This document shows positions 35,943 through 46,096 of a stretch of DNA of 64,000 nt, piece by piece (positions within the stretch are counted from its first letter, which is position 1; every line of letters begins with the position of its first letter). The DNA is from Brevirhabdus sp. Lineage in GTDB: Bacteria; Pseudomonadota; Alphaproteobacteria; Rhodobacterales; Rhodobacteraceae. The DNA is taken from assembly GCA_024637315.1 (NCBI GenBank), contig JAGXFH010000082.1, positions 62,001 to 126,000 of the forward strand, read 5' to 3'. Both the position numbers and the translations under genes were made by a program. The notes beneath the pieces were generated by a model. The model saw nothing but the letters and a program-made list of their open reading frames with translations, ran no database searches and was not told the origin of the DNA.

Positions 35943-37003
35943 GTTCTACGCAAAGAAAATCGGAGGGGCGCTTGCGCGCCCCTTCGGCCTTTCTCTGGCA
36001 GGTGACCAAACTGCTTGCCACGCTGGCGCTCACCTTCATCGGTCTGCTTCTTGTGACGTTCCTTATCGGCCGCATAGTTCCCGTCGATCCGGTTTTGGCC
36101 GTGGTCGGCGACCGCGCCTCGCAATCGGTCTATGACAAGGCCTATATCGAACTTGGGCTCGACAAGCCGCTTTACGAACAATTCTGGATCTACATGACGA
36201 AGATGGTGACGGGCGATCTGGGCCAGTCCTTTCTGACCAAGAAAGATATCGCCGACGACATCCTCCGCGTTTTCCCCGCCACGCTTGAACTCGCCACGGT
36301 CGGGATCCTGATCGGCACTGTTCTGGGCCTGCCTCTCGGGGTGCTGGCCGCCGTCAAGAAAGGCAAGCTGGCCGACCAGTTGGTCCGCGTGCTGGGCCTT
36401 GTCGGGTATTCCGCCCCGATCTTCTGGCTGGGCCTGTTGGGCCTCCTGGTCTTCTATGCCAAGCTCGGCTGGGTCGCGGGGCCGGGTCGGATCGACATCG
36501 GCTACGAATATTCGGTTACCCAAACCACCGGTCTTCTGCTGATCGACAGCGCCATGCAGGGCCAGTGGGATGCGTTCCGCAACGTCGTCTCGCACATCAT
36601 CCTGCCTGCCTCGCTGCTGGGCTATTTCTCGATGGCCTATATCAGCCGCATGACCCGCAGCTTCATGCTGAACGAGCTGGCGCAGGAATACATCACCACC
36701 GCACGGGTCAAGGGCGTGCCGGAATGGCGGATCATCTGGATCCACGCCCTGCGCAACGCCGCCGTGCCGCTGGTGACCGTCATCGCCCTCAGCTATGCCA
36801 GCCTGCTGGAAGGCTCGGTGCTGACGGAAACCGTGTTTGCCTGGCCGGGGCTAGGTCAATATCTGACCAACTCGCTGCAAAATGCCGATATGAACGCGGT
36901 TCTGGGTGGTACGATGGTCATTGGCGTGATCTTCGTCGGGCTGAACCTTCTGTCCGACCTGCTCTACACCCTGCTCGACCCACGGGTCCGGAGGCGCGGA
37001 TGA
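35939..37003 (+). CDS. ABC transporter permease, DppB type
   Basis: A 354-residue inner-membrane permease with about six membrane segments. LTRSFMLNELAQEYITTARVKGVPEWRIIWIHALRNA contains the EAA coupling loop, and PVDPVLAVVGDRAS is the usual first periplasmic part. It is the second gene of the operon, overlapping both neighbours by four bases. Confidence 0.93.
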   Translation: MSSTQRKSEGRLRAPSAFLWQVTKLLATLALTFIGLLLVTFLIGRIVPVDPVLAVVGDRASQSVYDKAYIELGLDKPLYEQFWIYMTKMVTGDLGQSFLTKKDIADDILRVFPATLELATVGILIGTVLGLPLGVLAAVKKGKLADQLVRVLGLVGYSAPIFWLGLLGLLVFYAKLGWVAGPGRIDIGYEYSVTQTTGLLLIDSAMQGQWDAFRNVVSHIILPASLLGYFSMAYISRMTRSFMLNELAQEYITTARVKGVPEWRIIWIHALRNAAVPLVTVIALSYASLLEGSVLTETVFAWPGLGQYLTNSLQNADMNAVLGGTMVIGVIFVGLNLLSDLLYTLLDPRVRRRG

Positions 37004-37917
37004 GCATGACCGAATCCTCGCGCCGCGAGTGGCTGCTGACCGATCACCCGGCTTCGCGCCGTCAGGCCCGGCTGGGGCAGATGTACCGCACCTGGCTGAC
37101 TTTCCGGCAGAACCGGCTGGCGATGGTCGGTCTTGGCATCGTCGTGCTGCTGGTGCTGGTCGCGATCTTCGCCGACCTGATCGCGCCCTACGACCCGCTG
37201 ATCAGCGGCGATCTGCGCACCGCCCGCCTGCTGCCGCCATCCTGGAACCACCCGATGGGCACCGACGAGCAAGCCCGCGACATCTTCAGTCGCGTCGTCT
37301 ACGGCTCTCGCCTGACGTTGATGGTGGTCGCCCTGGTCGCGATTATCGCCACGCCGATCGGGCTGCTGGTGGGCACCACGGCCGGCTATTTCGGCGGCTG
37401 GGTCGATATTATCCTGATGCGGATCACCGATATCTTCCTGGCCTTCCCGCGCCTGATCCTTGCGCTGGCCTTCGTCGCGGCACTCGGCCCCGGCATCGAG
37501 AACGCGATCATCGCCATCGCGATCACCTCGTGGCCGCCCTATGCCCGCCTTGCCCGGGCCGAAACGCTGACGATCCGCGACACCGACTATATCGCCGCGA
37601 TCCGGCTGCAAGGCGCGTCATCGGCGCGCATCATCTCAGGGCATGTCGTGCCGCTCTGCCTGTCCTCGGTCATCATCCGTGTCACGCTCGACATGGCCGG
37701 GATCATCCTGACCGCTGCGGGCCTCGGGTTCCTCGGCCTCGGGGCGCAGCCTCCGCAGCCGGAATGGGGCGCGATGATTGCCGCTGGCCGCCGCTTCCTG
37801 ATCGACTTCTGGTGGGTCGCCACGATGCCCGGCATCGCGATCTTCGCCGTCTCGCTGGGGTTCAACCTGCTGGGCGACGGCCTGCGCGACGTGCTTGACC
37901 CCAAGGGACGCGGATGA
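37000..37917 (+). CDS. ABC transporter permease, DppC type
   Basis: A 305-residue permease. HPMGTDEQARDIFSRVVYGSR is the DppC hallmark, and the EAA loop is RAETLTIRDTDYIAAIRLQGAS. ATG at 37000 overlaps the upstream stop; the downstream ATPase gene overlaps by ATGA. It pairs with the DppB-type subunit to form the channel. Confidence 0.93.
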   Translation: MSMTESSRREWLLTDHPASRRQARLGQMYRTWLTFRQNRLAMVGLGIVVLLVLVAIFADLIAPYDPLISGDLRTARLLPPSWNHPMGTDEQARDIFSRVVYGSRLTLMVVALVAIIATPIGLLVGTTAGYFGGWVDIILMRITDIFLAFPRLILALAFVAALGPGIENAIIAIAITSWPPYARLARAETLTIRDTDYIAAIRLQGASSARIISGHVVPLCLSSVIIRVTLDMAGIILTAAGLGFLGLGAQPPQPEWGAMIAAGRRFLIDFWWVATMPGIAIFAVSLGFNLLGDGLRDVLDPKGRG

Positions 37918-38746
37918 CCGATCTTCTTACCGTTCAGAACCTGCGCATCGCATTCCCCTCGCGGCATGGCCCGGTCGAGGTCGTGCGCGGGGTCTCTTTC
38001 GCGATGGGCAAGGAACGTCTTGGCATCGTGGGAGAATCCGGATCCGGCAAATCCCTGACCGGTCGCGCCATTCTGGGCCTGACCCCTCCGCCGGGCAAGG
38101 CGACCGCCGAAAAGCTGGAGTTTGATGGCATCGACCTGCGCGAAGCCACCAGATCGCAATGGCACGACATCAGGGGCGAGCGTATCAGCATGGTGATGCA
38201 GGATCCGAAATTCTCGCTGAACCCGGTGATGACCATCGGGCGGCAGTTGATGGAAACCTACCGCACGCACCGCAGGTCCACCCGGGCAGAGGCCCATGAG
38301 CGCGGGCTGGAGATGTTGAACGCCGTGCAGATCCGCGACCCAGACCGGGTGATGAATGCTTATCCGCACGAACTGTCCGGGGGCATGGGCCAGCGCGCGA
38401 TGATCGCGATGATGCTGGTTACCGAACCCGAATTGCTGATCGCGGACGAACCGACCTCTGCGCTCGACGTGACCGTGCAGATAGAGGTCCTGCGGATCCT
38501 TGACCGCCTCGTCAGCGATAGGGGCATGGGGCTGATCTTCATCAGCCACGATCTGCGGCTGGTGTCGTCCTTCTGTGACCGGGTGCTGGTGATGTATGCG
38601 GGCCAGGTGGTGGAGGAGGTCAAGGCGACAGACCTTGCCAATGCCAGCCACCCCTACACCAAGGGCCTGTTCAACTGCTTACCCAGGATCGAGGGCGGCC
38701 AGCGCCCGCTGCCCATCCTCGAACGCGATGCGGACTGGGCGCTCTG

Positions 38747-38747
<1 letters not shown>
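37914..38747 (+). CDS. ABC transporter ATP-binding protein, DppD type (short form)
   Basis: A 277-residue ATPase with Walker A GESGSGKSLTG (about 40-50), signature LSGGMGQRAMIAMML and Walker B LLIADEPTSALDV, followed by the switch His in FISHDLRLV. It is shorter than classical DppD (about 330), nearer to NikD size, but keeps the C-terminal HPYTKGLFNCLPRI. A one-base overlap couples it to the second ATPase. Confidence 0.92.
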
Positions 38748-39516
<769 letters not shown>

Positions 39517-39520
<4 letters not shown>

Positions 39521-40583
39521 CCAACCCGATCCCCGTCCTTGATGGCCATAACGACTTTTTGTTGCGCCTGCTGCGCGAGCCCGAGAACCGCGAAAAGATC
39601 TGGCTGAACGGCGATGGCAAGGGTCATCTCGATTTGCCCCGGATGAAACGGGGCGGCTTCGCTGGTGGCTTTTTTGCGATCTACATCTCTTCGCCGACGC
39701 CTCACGACGCGCCTGATCGCGACGAAATAATGGACGCGCCGCCTTATGACCTGCCGCTTGACGACCTGATCGACCACAAGGCGGCAGGGCCGGTCGCGAT
39801 GGCGATGGCAGGCCATCTGATGTGGATGGAACGCGCCGCACCTGACACATTCAAGATCGTGCGCTCGACCACCGAGATTCAAAGCTGCCTCGACACCAGC
39901 ACCATCGCCGCGATCATGCATATGGAGGGCGCTGAAGCGATCGGCCCGGACCTTGACGCTCTGCATGTCTGGCACGCGGCTGGCCTGCGCAGCCTCGGCC
40001 CGGTCTGGAGCCGCCCGACTGTCTTTGGCCACGGCGTGCCGTTCCGCTATCCCGGCAGTCCGGATACCGGACCGGGACTTACGGATGCCGGCAAAGCACT
40101 GGTGCGCGAATGCAATCAGCTGAAGATCATGATCGATCTTTCGCATCTGAACGAGAAGGGGTTTGACGATGTCGCCAATATTTCCGACGCTCCGCTGGTC
40201 GCAACCCATTCCAATGCTCATGCCGTCACCCCGGGCACCCGCAACCTGACCGATCGCCAGCTTGAGGTGATCAAGAACACGGGCGGCATGGTCGGTCTCA
40301 ACTTTGCGACCGTATTCCTGCGTCCTGATGGCCGCAAATCGCCTGACATGACGCTGGATCCTATGCTGCGCCACCTTGATCACCTGATCGAACGGTTGGG
40401 CGAAGATCACGTCGGCTTCGGGTCCGATTTCGACGGCGCGACGGTGCCCAAGGATATCGGCGACGTGACTGGCCTGCCGACATTGCAGCAGGCGATGATC
40501 GACACGGCTATGGCACCGATCTGATGCGCAAGATCTGCCACGAGAACTGGCTGTCGGTGCTGCGCCGCACTTGGGGAGTCTGA
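39517..40583 (+). pseudogene. membrane dipeptidase (M19) with a C-terminal frameshift
   Basis: The TTG start gives LTNPIPVLDGHNDFLLRLL, and M19 metal ligands are intact: DGHND, MHMEGAEAI, THSNAHAV and GSDFDGA. The reading frame stops at 40524 after MIDTAMAPI. The missing family ending is present in another frame: from 40503 it reads HGYGTDLMRKICHENWLSVL to a TGA at 40581-40583. A small deletion near 40500-40503, replacing the usual IDALRxHGYG text, explains this. The intact part has all catalytic residues, so a shortened enzyme may still be made; a sequencing error is also possible. It is coupled to the peptide ABC operon. Confidence 0.85.
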
Positions 40584-40644
40584 CAGATTGTCACGCTGAG
40601 CGGGATACGATCAGCCGCGAAACGCCGAGGCTTTTTCTGAAAGG

Positions 40645-41484
40645 TCAGGCCGCCAGCCGGTAGAACTCGACCGCCGTGCCGCCGAAGACCCGCGCCTGCT
40701 CGTCCGGCGGCAACTCGGCAGTCAGTTCCATTGCCGCAAGGCGCCAGTCTTGATATTCGGCCCGCAAGCGCACCACCGGCCAGTCCGACCCCCACATCAC
40801 CCGGTCCGCGCCGAAGACCGATAGCACATGCCCCGCATAGGGCCGCAACTGATCGATGCTCCAATCCTCTTCGGCCTCCGTCACGAGACCCGAGAACTTG
40901 CAATAGGCTCCGGTTTCGGCCAGCCGCGCCATGCCATCGGCCCAATGTTTGAAAGTGACCGAGGAATGATCCCGGATCTGCGGTTTCATGCAATGATCCA
41001 CCACAACCCGCATATCGGGATAGCGCGCCAACAGCGCCTGAAAATTCACCAGATGCTGCGGGAAGCCCAGGGCATCAAAGCTCAGTCCCAAGTCGCAGAC
41101 CGCCTTGAATCCCCACTGCACATCGTCGCGCAGCATCCAGTCGACATCCGGTATGTCCTGGATCATCGGTCGCACCCCTAGAAACTTCGGATGCTTCGCA
41201 AGCCGCTTCAACTCCGCCAGATCCTCGGGCCGCTCGAAATCGACCCAGCCGACGACACCGGCCACATGGTCGGTCTGATCGGCAATCGCCAGCATGTAAG
41301 CGGTTTCGGCCACCGTCGCTGCGGCTTGCACCAGCACGGTATGGGTGATGCCCGCCGCCGCCAGAGACGATGCCAGGTCGCTGGGCCCGTAGGTACGGTT
41401 CAGGACCGGATTATCCTTTGGCATCCAGTCGTAATCGCCTCGCGACGGGTCCCAGTAATGCTGATGTGCGTCGATCTGAACCAT
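40645..41484 (-). CDS. amidohydrolase_2 family lactonase (L-fucono-lactonase-like)
   Basis: A 279-residue TIM-barrel hydrolase of COG3618. DAHQHYWDPSRGDYDWM opens it with the metal His pair, then VVVDHCMKP and MWGSDWPVV. Members hydrolyse sugar lactones such as L-fuconolactone or L-rhamnonolactone. It follows the aldo/keto reductase gene by nine bases on the same strand, which would provide the lactone. The precise sugar is inferred. Confidence 0.87.
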   Translation of the reverse strand: MVQIDAHQHYWDPSRGDYDWMPKDNPVLNRTYGPSDLASSLAAAGITHTVLVQAAATVAETAYMLAIADQTDHVAGVVGWVDFERPEDLAELKRLAKHPKFLGVRPMIQDIPDVDWMLRDDVQWGFKAVCDLGLSFDALGFPQHLVNFQALLARYPDMRVVVDHCMKPQIRDHSSVTFKHWADGMARLAETGAYCKFSGLVTEAEEDWSIDQLRPYAGHVLSVFGADRVMWGSDWPVVRLRAEYQDWRLAAMELTAELPPDEQARVFGGTAVEFYRLAA

Positions 41485-41493
41485 GCCGTCCCC

Positions 41494-42522
41494 CTAAGCC
41501 ACTGGCGCGTCAGGCCGCATCAGACCCTGCGCCTTCAGATCCTGCCAAAGCTCCGCCGGTATATCCGCCTTTGCGGCCGCCAGATTACTCTCCATCTCGG
41601 CTACGCCCTGGCCGCCTGGGATGACCGACAAGACGGCAGGGTGATGCAACGGAAACTGGAATGCCGCATCCACCATCCTAACGCCATGCGCTTTGCACAC
41701 AGCCTCGATCCTGCCAACCCGTTCCAGGATCTCGCGCGGGGCGGGATCGTAATCGTAGAACGCCCCCTCGCGCGGCCCGGTCGCCAGAATGCCGGAATTG
41801 TAGGGCCCGCCGATGACGATGCCGATCCCGCGCGCCTCGCAGAGCGGCAGGAAGCTGTCCAGCGGCTCCTGCTCCAGCAGCGTATAGCGCCCGGCCAGCA
41901 GGAAGAGGTCAAAATCACCGCGCTCGGCCAGCCACTGGCACGGCTCCCACTCGTTGACACCCGCACCGAACGCCTTGATCACCCCCTGATCGCGCATCTC
42001 CATCAGCGCGCGGTAGCCACCCGCCATCAGTTCCGACAGCTTGTCCTCCATCACCTCCCAGGACCCGTGGTTGGCCACATCGAGATCATGCGCGAAAAGC
42101 ACGTCGACCCGCTCGACCCCCAGCCGCTCCAGCGAGAATTCCAGCGACCGCATCGTGGCGTCATAGCCGTAATCGTAAACCTCGTTTCGGGCGGGCACGT
42201 CGAACCACTTGCCGAACCCGTCGCGCTTGTCCGGTGTCGTAGCCTTCAAGAGCCGCCCGATCTTGGTAGACAGAACGTATTGATCCCGCGGCTTGCCGCG
42301 CAGAAACCGGTTCAGACGCGTCTCACTCAGGCCAAGCCCGTATAACGGAGCGGTGTCGTAGTACCGGACACCGCGATCCCAGGCCATTTCCAGAATTGCT
42401 TGAGCCTCGTCATCCGAAATCGCTCGATAGAGGTTGCCCAGGGGGGCAGTCCCGAAGCCGAGGCTTGTCAAGCTCAGACCGCCATTGCCGATCCGGTCCC
42501 AATGCGTTTTCTGCAATGTCAT
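41494..42522 (-). CDS. aldo/keto reductase, D-threo-aldose 1-dehydrogenase type
   Basis: A 342-residue AKR with the catalytic tetrad Asp and Tyr in YYDTAPLYG, Lys in STKIGRLL and His in FAHDLDV. The wording (LGFGTAPLGNLYR, SLERLGVERVDVLFAHD) matches the L-fucose/D-threo-aldose dehydrogenase branch, which oxidises aldoses to lactones with NAD(P). ATG at 42522 has AGAGGG just upstream. It forms a two-gene operon with the lactonase, divergent from the BtpA-like gene. Confidence 0.87.
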   Translation of the reverse strand: MTLQKTHWDRIGNGGLSLTSLGFGTAPLGNLYRAISDDEAQAILEMAWDRGVRYYDTAPLYGLGLSETRLNRFLRGKPRDQYVLSTKIGRLLKATTPDKRDGFGKWFDVPARNEVYDYGYDATMRSLEFSLERLGVERVDVLFAHDLDVANHGSWEVMEDKLSELMAGGYRALMEMRDQGVIKAFGAGVNEWEPCQWLAERGDFDLFLLAGRYTLLEQEPLDSFLPLCEARGIGIVIGGPYNSGILATGPREGAFYDYDPAPREILERVGRIEAVCKAHGVRMVDAAFQFPLHHPAVLSVIPGGQGVAEMESNLAAAKADIPAELWQDLKAQGLMRPDAPVA

Positions 42523-42563
42523 GACGCCCTCTTTTTTCAAGCCTCAGGTTAGTATGAATCAAC

Positions 42564-42592
42564 TTGGGAACAAACCCTTAACGCGCTAGGCT
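42564..42592 (+). promoter_or_regulatory. candidate promoter of the BtpA-M42-kinase operon
   Basis: TTGGGA at 42564-42569, a 17-base spacer and TAGGCT at 42587-42592 lie 25 bases before the ATG at 42618. Spacing is ideal; the hexamers are moderate matches. Confidence 0.4.
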
Positions 42593-42617
42593 CTGCCCGA
42601 AAACAGGGGGACGGGGC

Positions 42618-43430
42618 ATGAACAAGTTCGAAGCGGTCTTCGGCCAGACCAAGCCGGTGATCGGCATGGTTCATCTCGGCGCGCTCCCCGGTTCGCCTCT
42701 CCACGACGCCGATGCTGGTCTCGGCGGCCTCGTAAACGCCGCCCGCGCCGACCTTGTGGCGTTGCAAAAGGCAGGATTCGACGCAGTCATGTTCGGCAAT
42801 GAAAACGACCGCCCCTACGAATTCGCAGTCGACACCGCCTCGACCGCGACCATGGCTTATGTGATCGGCCAGCTTCGGTCCGAGATCACGGTTTCCTTTG
42901 GCGTCAACGTGCTCTGGGATCCGATGTCTTCCATCGCCCTTGCCGCCGCGACAGGGGCCGCGTTCGTGCGAGAGATCTTCACCGGCACCTATGCCTCTGA
43001 CATGGGGCCGTGGACGCCGGATGCCGGCAAGGCGATGCGTTACCGCGACCGACTCGGACGGCAAGACCTTGCCATGCTGTACAACGTCTCGGCCGAGTTC
43101 GCCGATAGCCTCGACCGCCGCCCCTTGCCCGACCGCGCGCGCTCCGCCGTCTTCTCCTCGATCCCCGACGCGGTACTGGTTTCAGGCCAGATCACGGGCG
43201 AGGCCGCGAAGCTGGCCGACCTCGAAGCCGTCAAGAAGGTGCTGCCCGACACGCCCGTCATGGCCAATACCGGCGTCAAACACGACACCGTCGGCGATAT
43301 CCTGAAGATCGCCGATGGCTGCATCGTCGGCTCGGCGCTGAAGGTCGACGGCGACACCTGGAACGCCATCGACCCGGACCGCGCGATGGATTTCATGGAC
43401 AAGGCCCGCGCCGCGCGAGGGGGCAAGTGA
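42618..43430 (+). CDS. BtpA/SgcQ-family TIM-barrel protein
   Basis: A 270-residue protein with the family opening KPVIGMVHLGALPGSP (about 12-27), the conserved FGNENDRPYE, FGVNVLWDPMSS and TGVKHDTVGDIL, ending VGSALKVDGDTWNAID. BtpA was first noted in photosystem I stability in cyanobacteria; SgcQ is its E. coli relative of unknown reaction. It is the first gene of an operon with an M42 hydrolase and an FGGY kinase, and overlaps the next gene by one base. A sugar-phosphate role is inferred from neighbours. Confidence 0.9.
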   Translation: MNKFEAVFGQTKPVIGMVHLGALPGSPLHDADAGLGGLVNAARADLVALQKAGFDAVMFGNENDRPYEFAVDTASTATMAYVIGQLRSEITVSFGVNVLWDPMSSIALAAATGAAFVREIFTGTYASDMGPWTPDAGKAMRYRDRLGRQDLAMLYNVSAEFADSLDRRPLPDRARSAVFSSIPDAVLVSGQITGEAAKLADLEAVKKVLPDTPVMANTGVKHDTVGDILKIADGCIVGSALKVDGDTWNAIDPDRAMDFMDKARAARGGK

Positions 43431-44515
43431 TGCTGGAACGGCTGCGCACCGACCTGACGGACCTCATGGCGATCCCCGGTCTTTCCGGCCATGAAGAGCG
43501 CGTGCGCCACGCGATCCGCGCCAAGCTCGACGCGATCGGCATCGACAGCCATACCGACCGCCTCGGCAACCTGATCGCCAGCTTCCCCGGCACCGAGCCG
43601 TCGGTGATGCTCTTCACGCATATGGACCAGCTTGGTTTCATCATCCGCAAGATCGAGCCTGACGGTTATCTCCGCCTCGAACGCCTTGGCGGAGTGCCCG
43701 AGCGGGCGCTCCCGTCGCAAGTGGTGGTGATCTCGGTGGCCGAAGGCCGCGACATCTTCGGCATCATCGCCAACAAGAGCCATCACGCGACCACGCCTGA
43801 GGAAAAATACACCGTCCTGCATACTCCCGACCTTTACGTGGATGCCGGTTTCAGCTCGGCCGAGGAAGCCCACGCCGTCGGCATCCGCATCGGCGCGCCA
43901 GTGGTCTACGCCCCCGGCTCGTTCCCGATGGGCGCGCATCGGCTAAGCGGCACGGCCATCGACGACCGCGCGGGTTGCGCGGTGCTGATCGAATGCGCCC
44001 GCGCATTGGCCGAGCGCAGCGACGGTCCCACCGTACACCTGGTGTTCAGCGTGCAAGAGGAATTCAACCTGCGCGGCGCGGTCGTGGCGGCGCAGGCGCT
44101 TCGCCCCGATATCGCGATCCAGCTAGACCTGATGCTGGCGACCGACACGCCCGATATGGGCGATCGCGGCGACATGCACCTTGGCAAGGGGCCCGGCATG
44201 TCGCTTTACAGCTTCCACGGTCGTGGCACATTGAACGGCGTCCTGCCGCACCCCGCGCTGGTTCTGCTCTTCGAGAGTACCGCATATGCCGAGAATATCA
44301 CCCTGCAACGCAGCGCCCAGACTGGCGTTCTGACCGATCTCAGCTATGTGCAACTGGTCGGCGAGGGTGTCGCCTCTATCGATATCGGTTTTCCGATGCG
44401 CTATTCTCATTCCTCGCGCGAGGTTTGCGATCTGCGCGATCTCGTCGGCCTCTCCAAGCTGATCCTCGCCGCCTTGCCGCGCATCACCCCCGACTTTCCA
44501 CTTCTCAGGGACTGA
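43430..44515 (+). CDS. M42-family metallohydrolase (SgcX-like)
   Basis: A 361-residue di-metal hydrolase. Ligand motifs occur in order: THMDQLGFII, IDDRAGCAVLIE, VQEEFNLRGA, MLATDTPD and MRYSHSSREV. M42 members are glutamyl aminopeptidases or are annotated endoglucanases. The E. coli relative SgcX sits in the sgc operon together with SgcQ, as here. It is coupled to the BtpA-like gene by a one-base overlap and precedes the kinase gene by three bases, so a sugar-linked or glycosyl-amide substrate is more likely than a general peptide. Confidence 0.88.
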   Translation: MLERLRTDLTDLMAIPGLSGHEERVRHAIRAKLDAIGIDSHTDRLGNLIASFPGTEPSVMLFTHMDQLGFIIRKIEPDGYLRLERLGGVPERALPSQVVVISVAEGRDIFGIIANKSHHATTPEEKYTVLHTPDLYVDAGFSSAEEAHAVGIRIGAPVVYAPGSFPMGAHRLSGTAIDDRAGCAVLIECARALAERSDGPTVHLVFSVQEEFNLRGAVVAAQALRPDIAIQLDLMLATDTPDMGDRGDMHLGKGPGMSLYSFHGRGTLNGVLPHPALVLLFESTAYAENITLQRSAQTGVLTDLSYVQLVGEGVASIDIGFPMRYSHSSREVCDLRDLVGLSKLILAALPRITPDFPLLRD

Positions 44516-44518
44516 TCC

Positions 44519-46003
44519 ATGTACACGCTCGGCATCGACATCGGCACCTTCGAGTCCAAGGGCGTGATCGCGGACGCCACCGGCAACATCCTCTCCACCG
44601 CCGCCAAACCGCATGAGATGATCGTGCCGCATCCCGGCTGGGCGGAACACCGCGCCGAGGAGGACTGGTGGCAAGATTTCTGCGCCATCAGCCACCAATT
44701 GATCGCGGACGCCCGGATCGACCCCTCGGACATCAAATGCGTCGCCGCCAGCGCCATCGGTCCCTGTATGCTGCCCCTCGATGACCAGGGCAAACCGCTG
44801 ATGAACGCGGTACTTTACGGCGTCGACACCCGTGCCGGGGCCGAGATCGAGAGCTTGACCAAAAGCATCGGGGCGGAAAACATCATGCTGACCTGCGGCA
44901 ACGCTCTGACCTCGCAATCGGTCGGCCCGAAAATCCTGTGGCTGAAGAACAATCGGCCCGAGATTTATGCCAAAACCGCAAAGATCGCCAGCTCGACCAC
45001 CTATCTGGTGCATCAGTTGACCGGCGAATACGTCATCGACCATTATACCGCCGCCAATTTCAGCCCGCTCTACGATGTCAACCAGCAGGACTGGACCCAC
45101 ACCCTCGCGCCTGGGATCATCGCGCCCGAGACGCTGCCGCGGCTGCTATGGTCAACAGAGATCGCCGGTAGCATCACGTCCGACTCGGCCAGGGAAACCG
45201 GCCTTGCGATTGGCACGCCCGTCATCTGCGGCACCATCGACGCGGCAGCCGAGGCGGTCAGCGTCGGCGTGCAGAAACCCGGCGAAATGATGATGATGTA
45301 CGGCTCGACGATATTCATCATCGCGCTGACGGACGGCCGAGTGAACGATCCGCGTCTGTGGTATGCGCCATGGCTTTTCCCCGGCCAGCACGCCTCGATG
45401 GCGGGGCTGTCGACCAGCGGCACGCTGACTCACTGGTTCCGCGACCAGTTCGCCCGCGACCTGCCCCGTGAAACCGCCTTCGATGCGTTGACGTCAGAAG
45501 CGACCGCATCACCGAAAGGGGCAAACGGCCTGCTGGTCCTGCCGTATTTCATGGGCGAAAGGACCCCGATTCACGATCCTCACGCCAAGGGCACGTTTTT
45601 CGGGCTGAATCTGACCCATAACCGAGGCGACATGTTCCGCGCGCTGCTGGAAGGTATTGCAAACGGTACCGCTCATGTGATCGAGGCCTTCCGCGAGACC
45701 GGGCAGGAAACCGCCGGCATCCGCGCTGTCGGCGGCGGCGTCAAGAATTCTGTCTGGCTGCAGGCTACCTCTGACATCGCGAAGGTGCCGCAGGTGATCA
45801 GCGAGCACTCCATTGGCGCCAGCTACGGCGATGCCTTCCTTGCATCCCTTGCCATCGGCGTCGCCAAACCGGGCGATATCTTGAAATGGAATCCGGCAAA
45901 GACCCGCATCCAACCGCACTCTCACCCGGTCTATGACCACCAATACGAGCTTTTCAAACGGCTCCACACCCAAACTCGCGACATTGCCCATGCGCTGGGA
46001 TAG
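44519..46003 (+). CDS. FGGY-family sugar kinase (xylulokinase-like)
   Basis: A 494-residue kinase with the ATPase fold of the FGGY family: LGIDIGTFESKGVIAD at the start, GTIDAAAEAVSVG at the domain hinge, GANGLLVLPYFMGERTPIHD, and GIRAVGGGVKNSVWLQ near the C-terminus. It phosphorylates a pentulose or similar ketose or polyol; which one is unknown. Last gene of the BtpA-M42-kinase operon, convergent with the sugar permease genes. Confidence 0.9.
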   Translation: MYTLGIDIGTFESKGVIADATGNILSTAAKPHEMIVPHPGWAEHRAEEDWWQDFCAISHQLIADARIDPSDIKCVAASAIGPCMLPLDDQGKPLMNAVLYGVDTRAGAEIESLTKSIGAENIMLTCGNALTSQSVGPKILWLKNNRPEIYAKTAKIASSTTYLVHQLTGEYVIDHYTAANFSPLYDVNQQDWTHTLAPGIIAPETLPRLLWSTEIAGSITSDSARETGLAIGTPVICGTIDAAAEAVSVGVQKPGEMMMMYGSTIFIIALTDGRVNDPRLWYAPWLFPGQHASMAGLSTSGTLTHWFRDQFARDLPRETAFDALTSEATASPKGANGLLVLPYFMGERTPIHDPHAKGTFFGLNLTHNRGDMFRALLEGIANGTAHVIEAFRETGQETAGIRAVGGGVKNSVWLQATSDIAKVPQVISEHSIGASYGDAFLASLAIGVAKPGDILKWNPAKTRIQPHSHPVYDHQYELFKRLHTQTRDIAHALG

Positions 46004-46036
46004 GTGTTCGACTGACGCTTGCACGCCAGCCGATCC

Positions 46037-46073
46037 GCGGGGGGCCAGCCCCCCGCACCCCCCGGGATACTTT
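46037..46073 (+). repeat. GC-rich extragenic element with hairpin and GGGATACTTT tail
   Basis: GCGGGGGGC and GCCCCCCGC form a nine-base inverted repeat, followed after a C-run by GGGATACTTT. It sits between convergent genes (kinase and permease), where it could end transcription. A second copy of the tail with a different hairpin lies at 48209. Elements of this wording are common between Rhodobacteraceae genes in my experience. Confidence 0.65.
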
Positions 46074-46096
46074 CCGACGAATGATCAGGGAACGGG

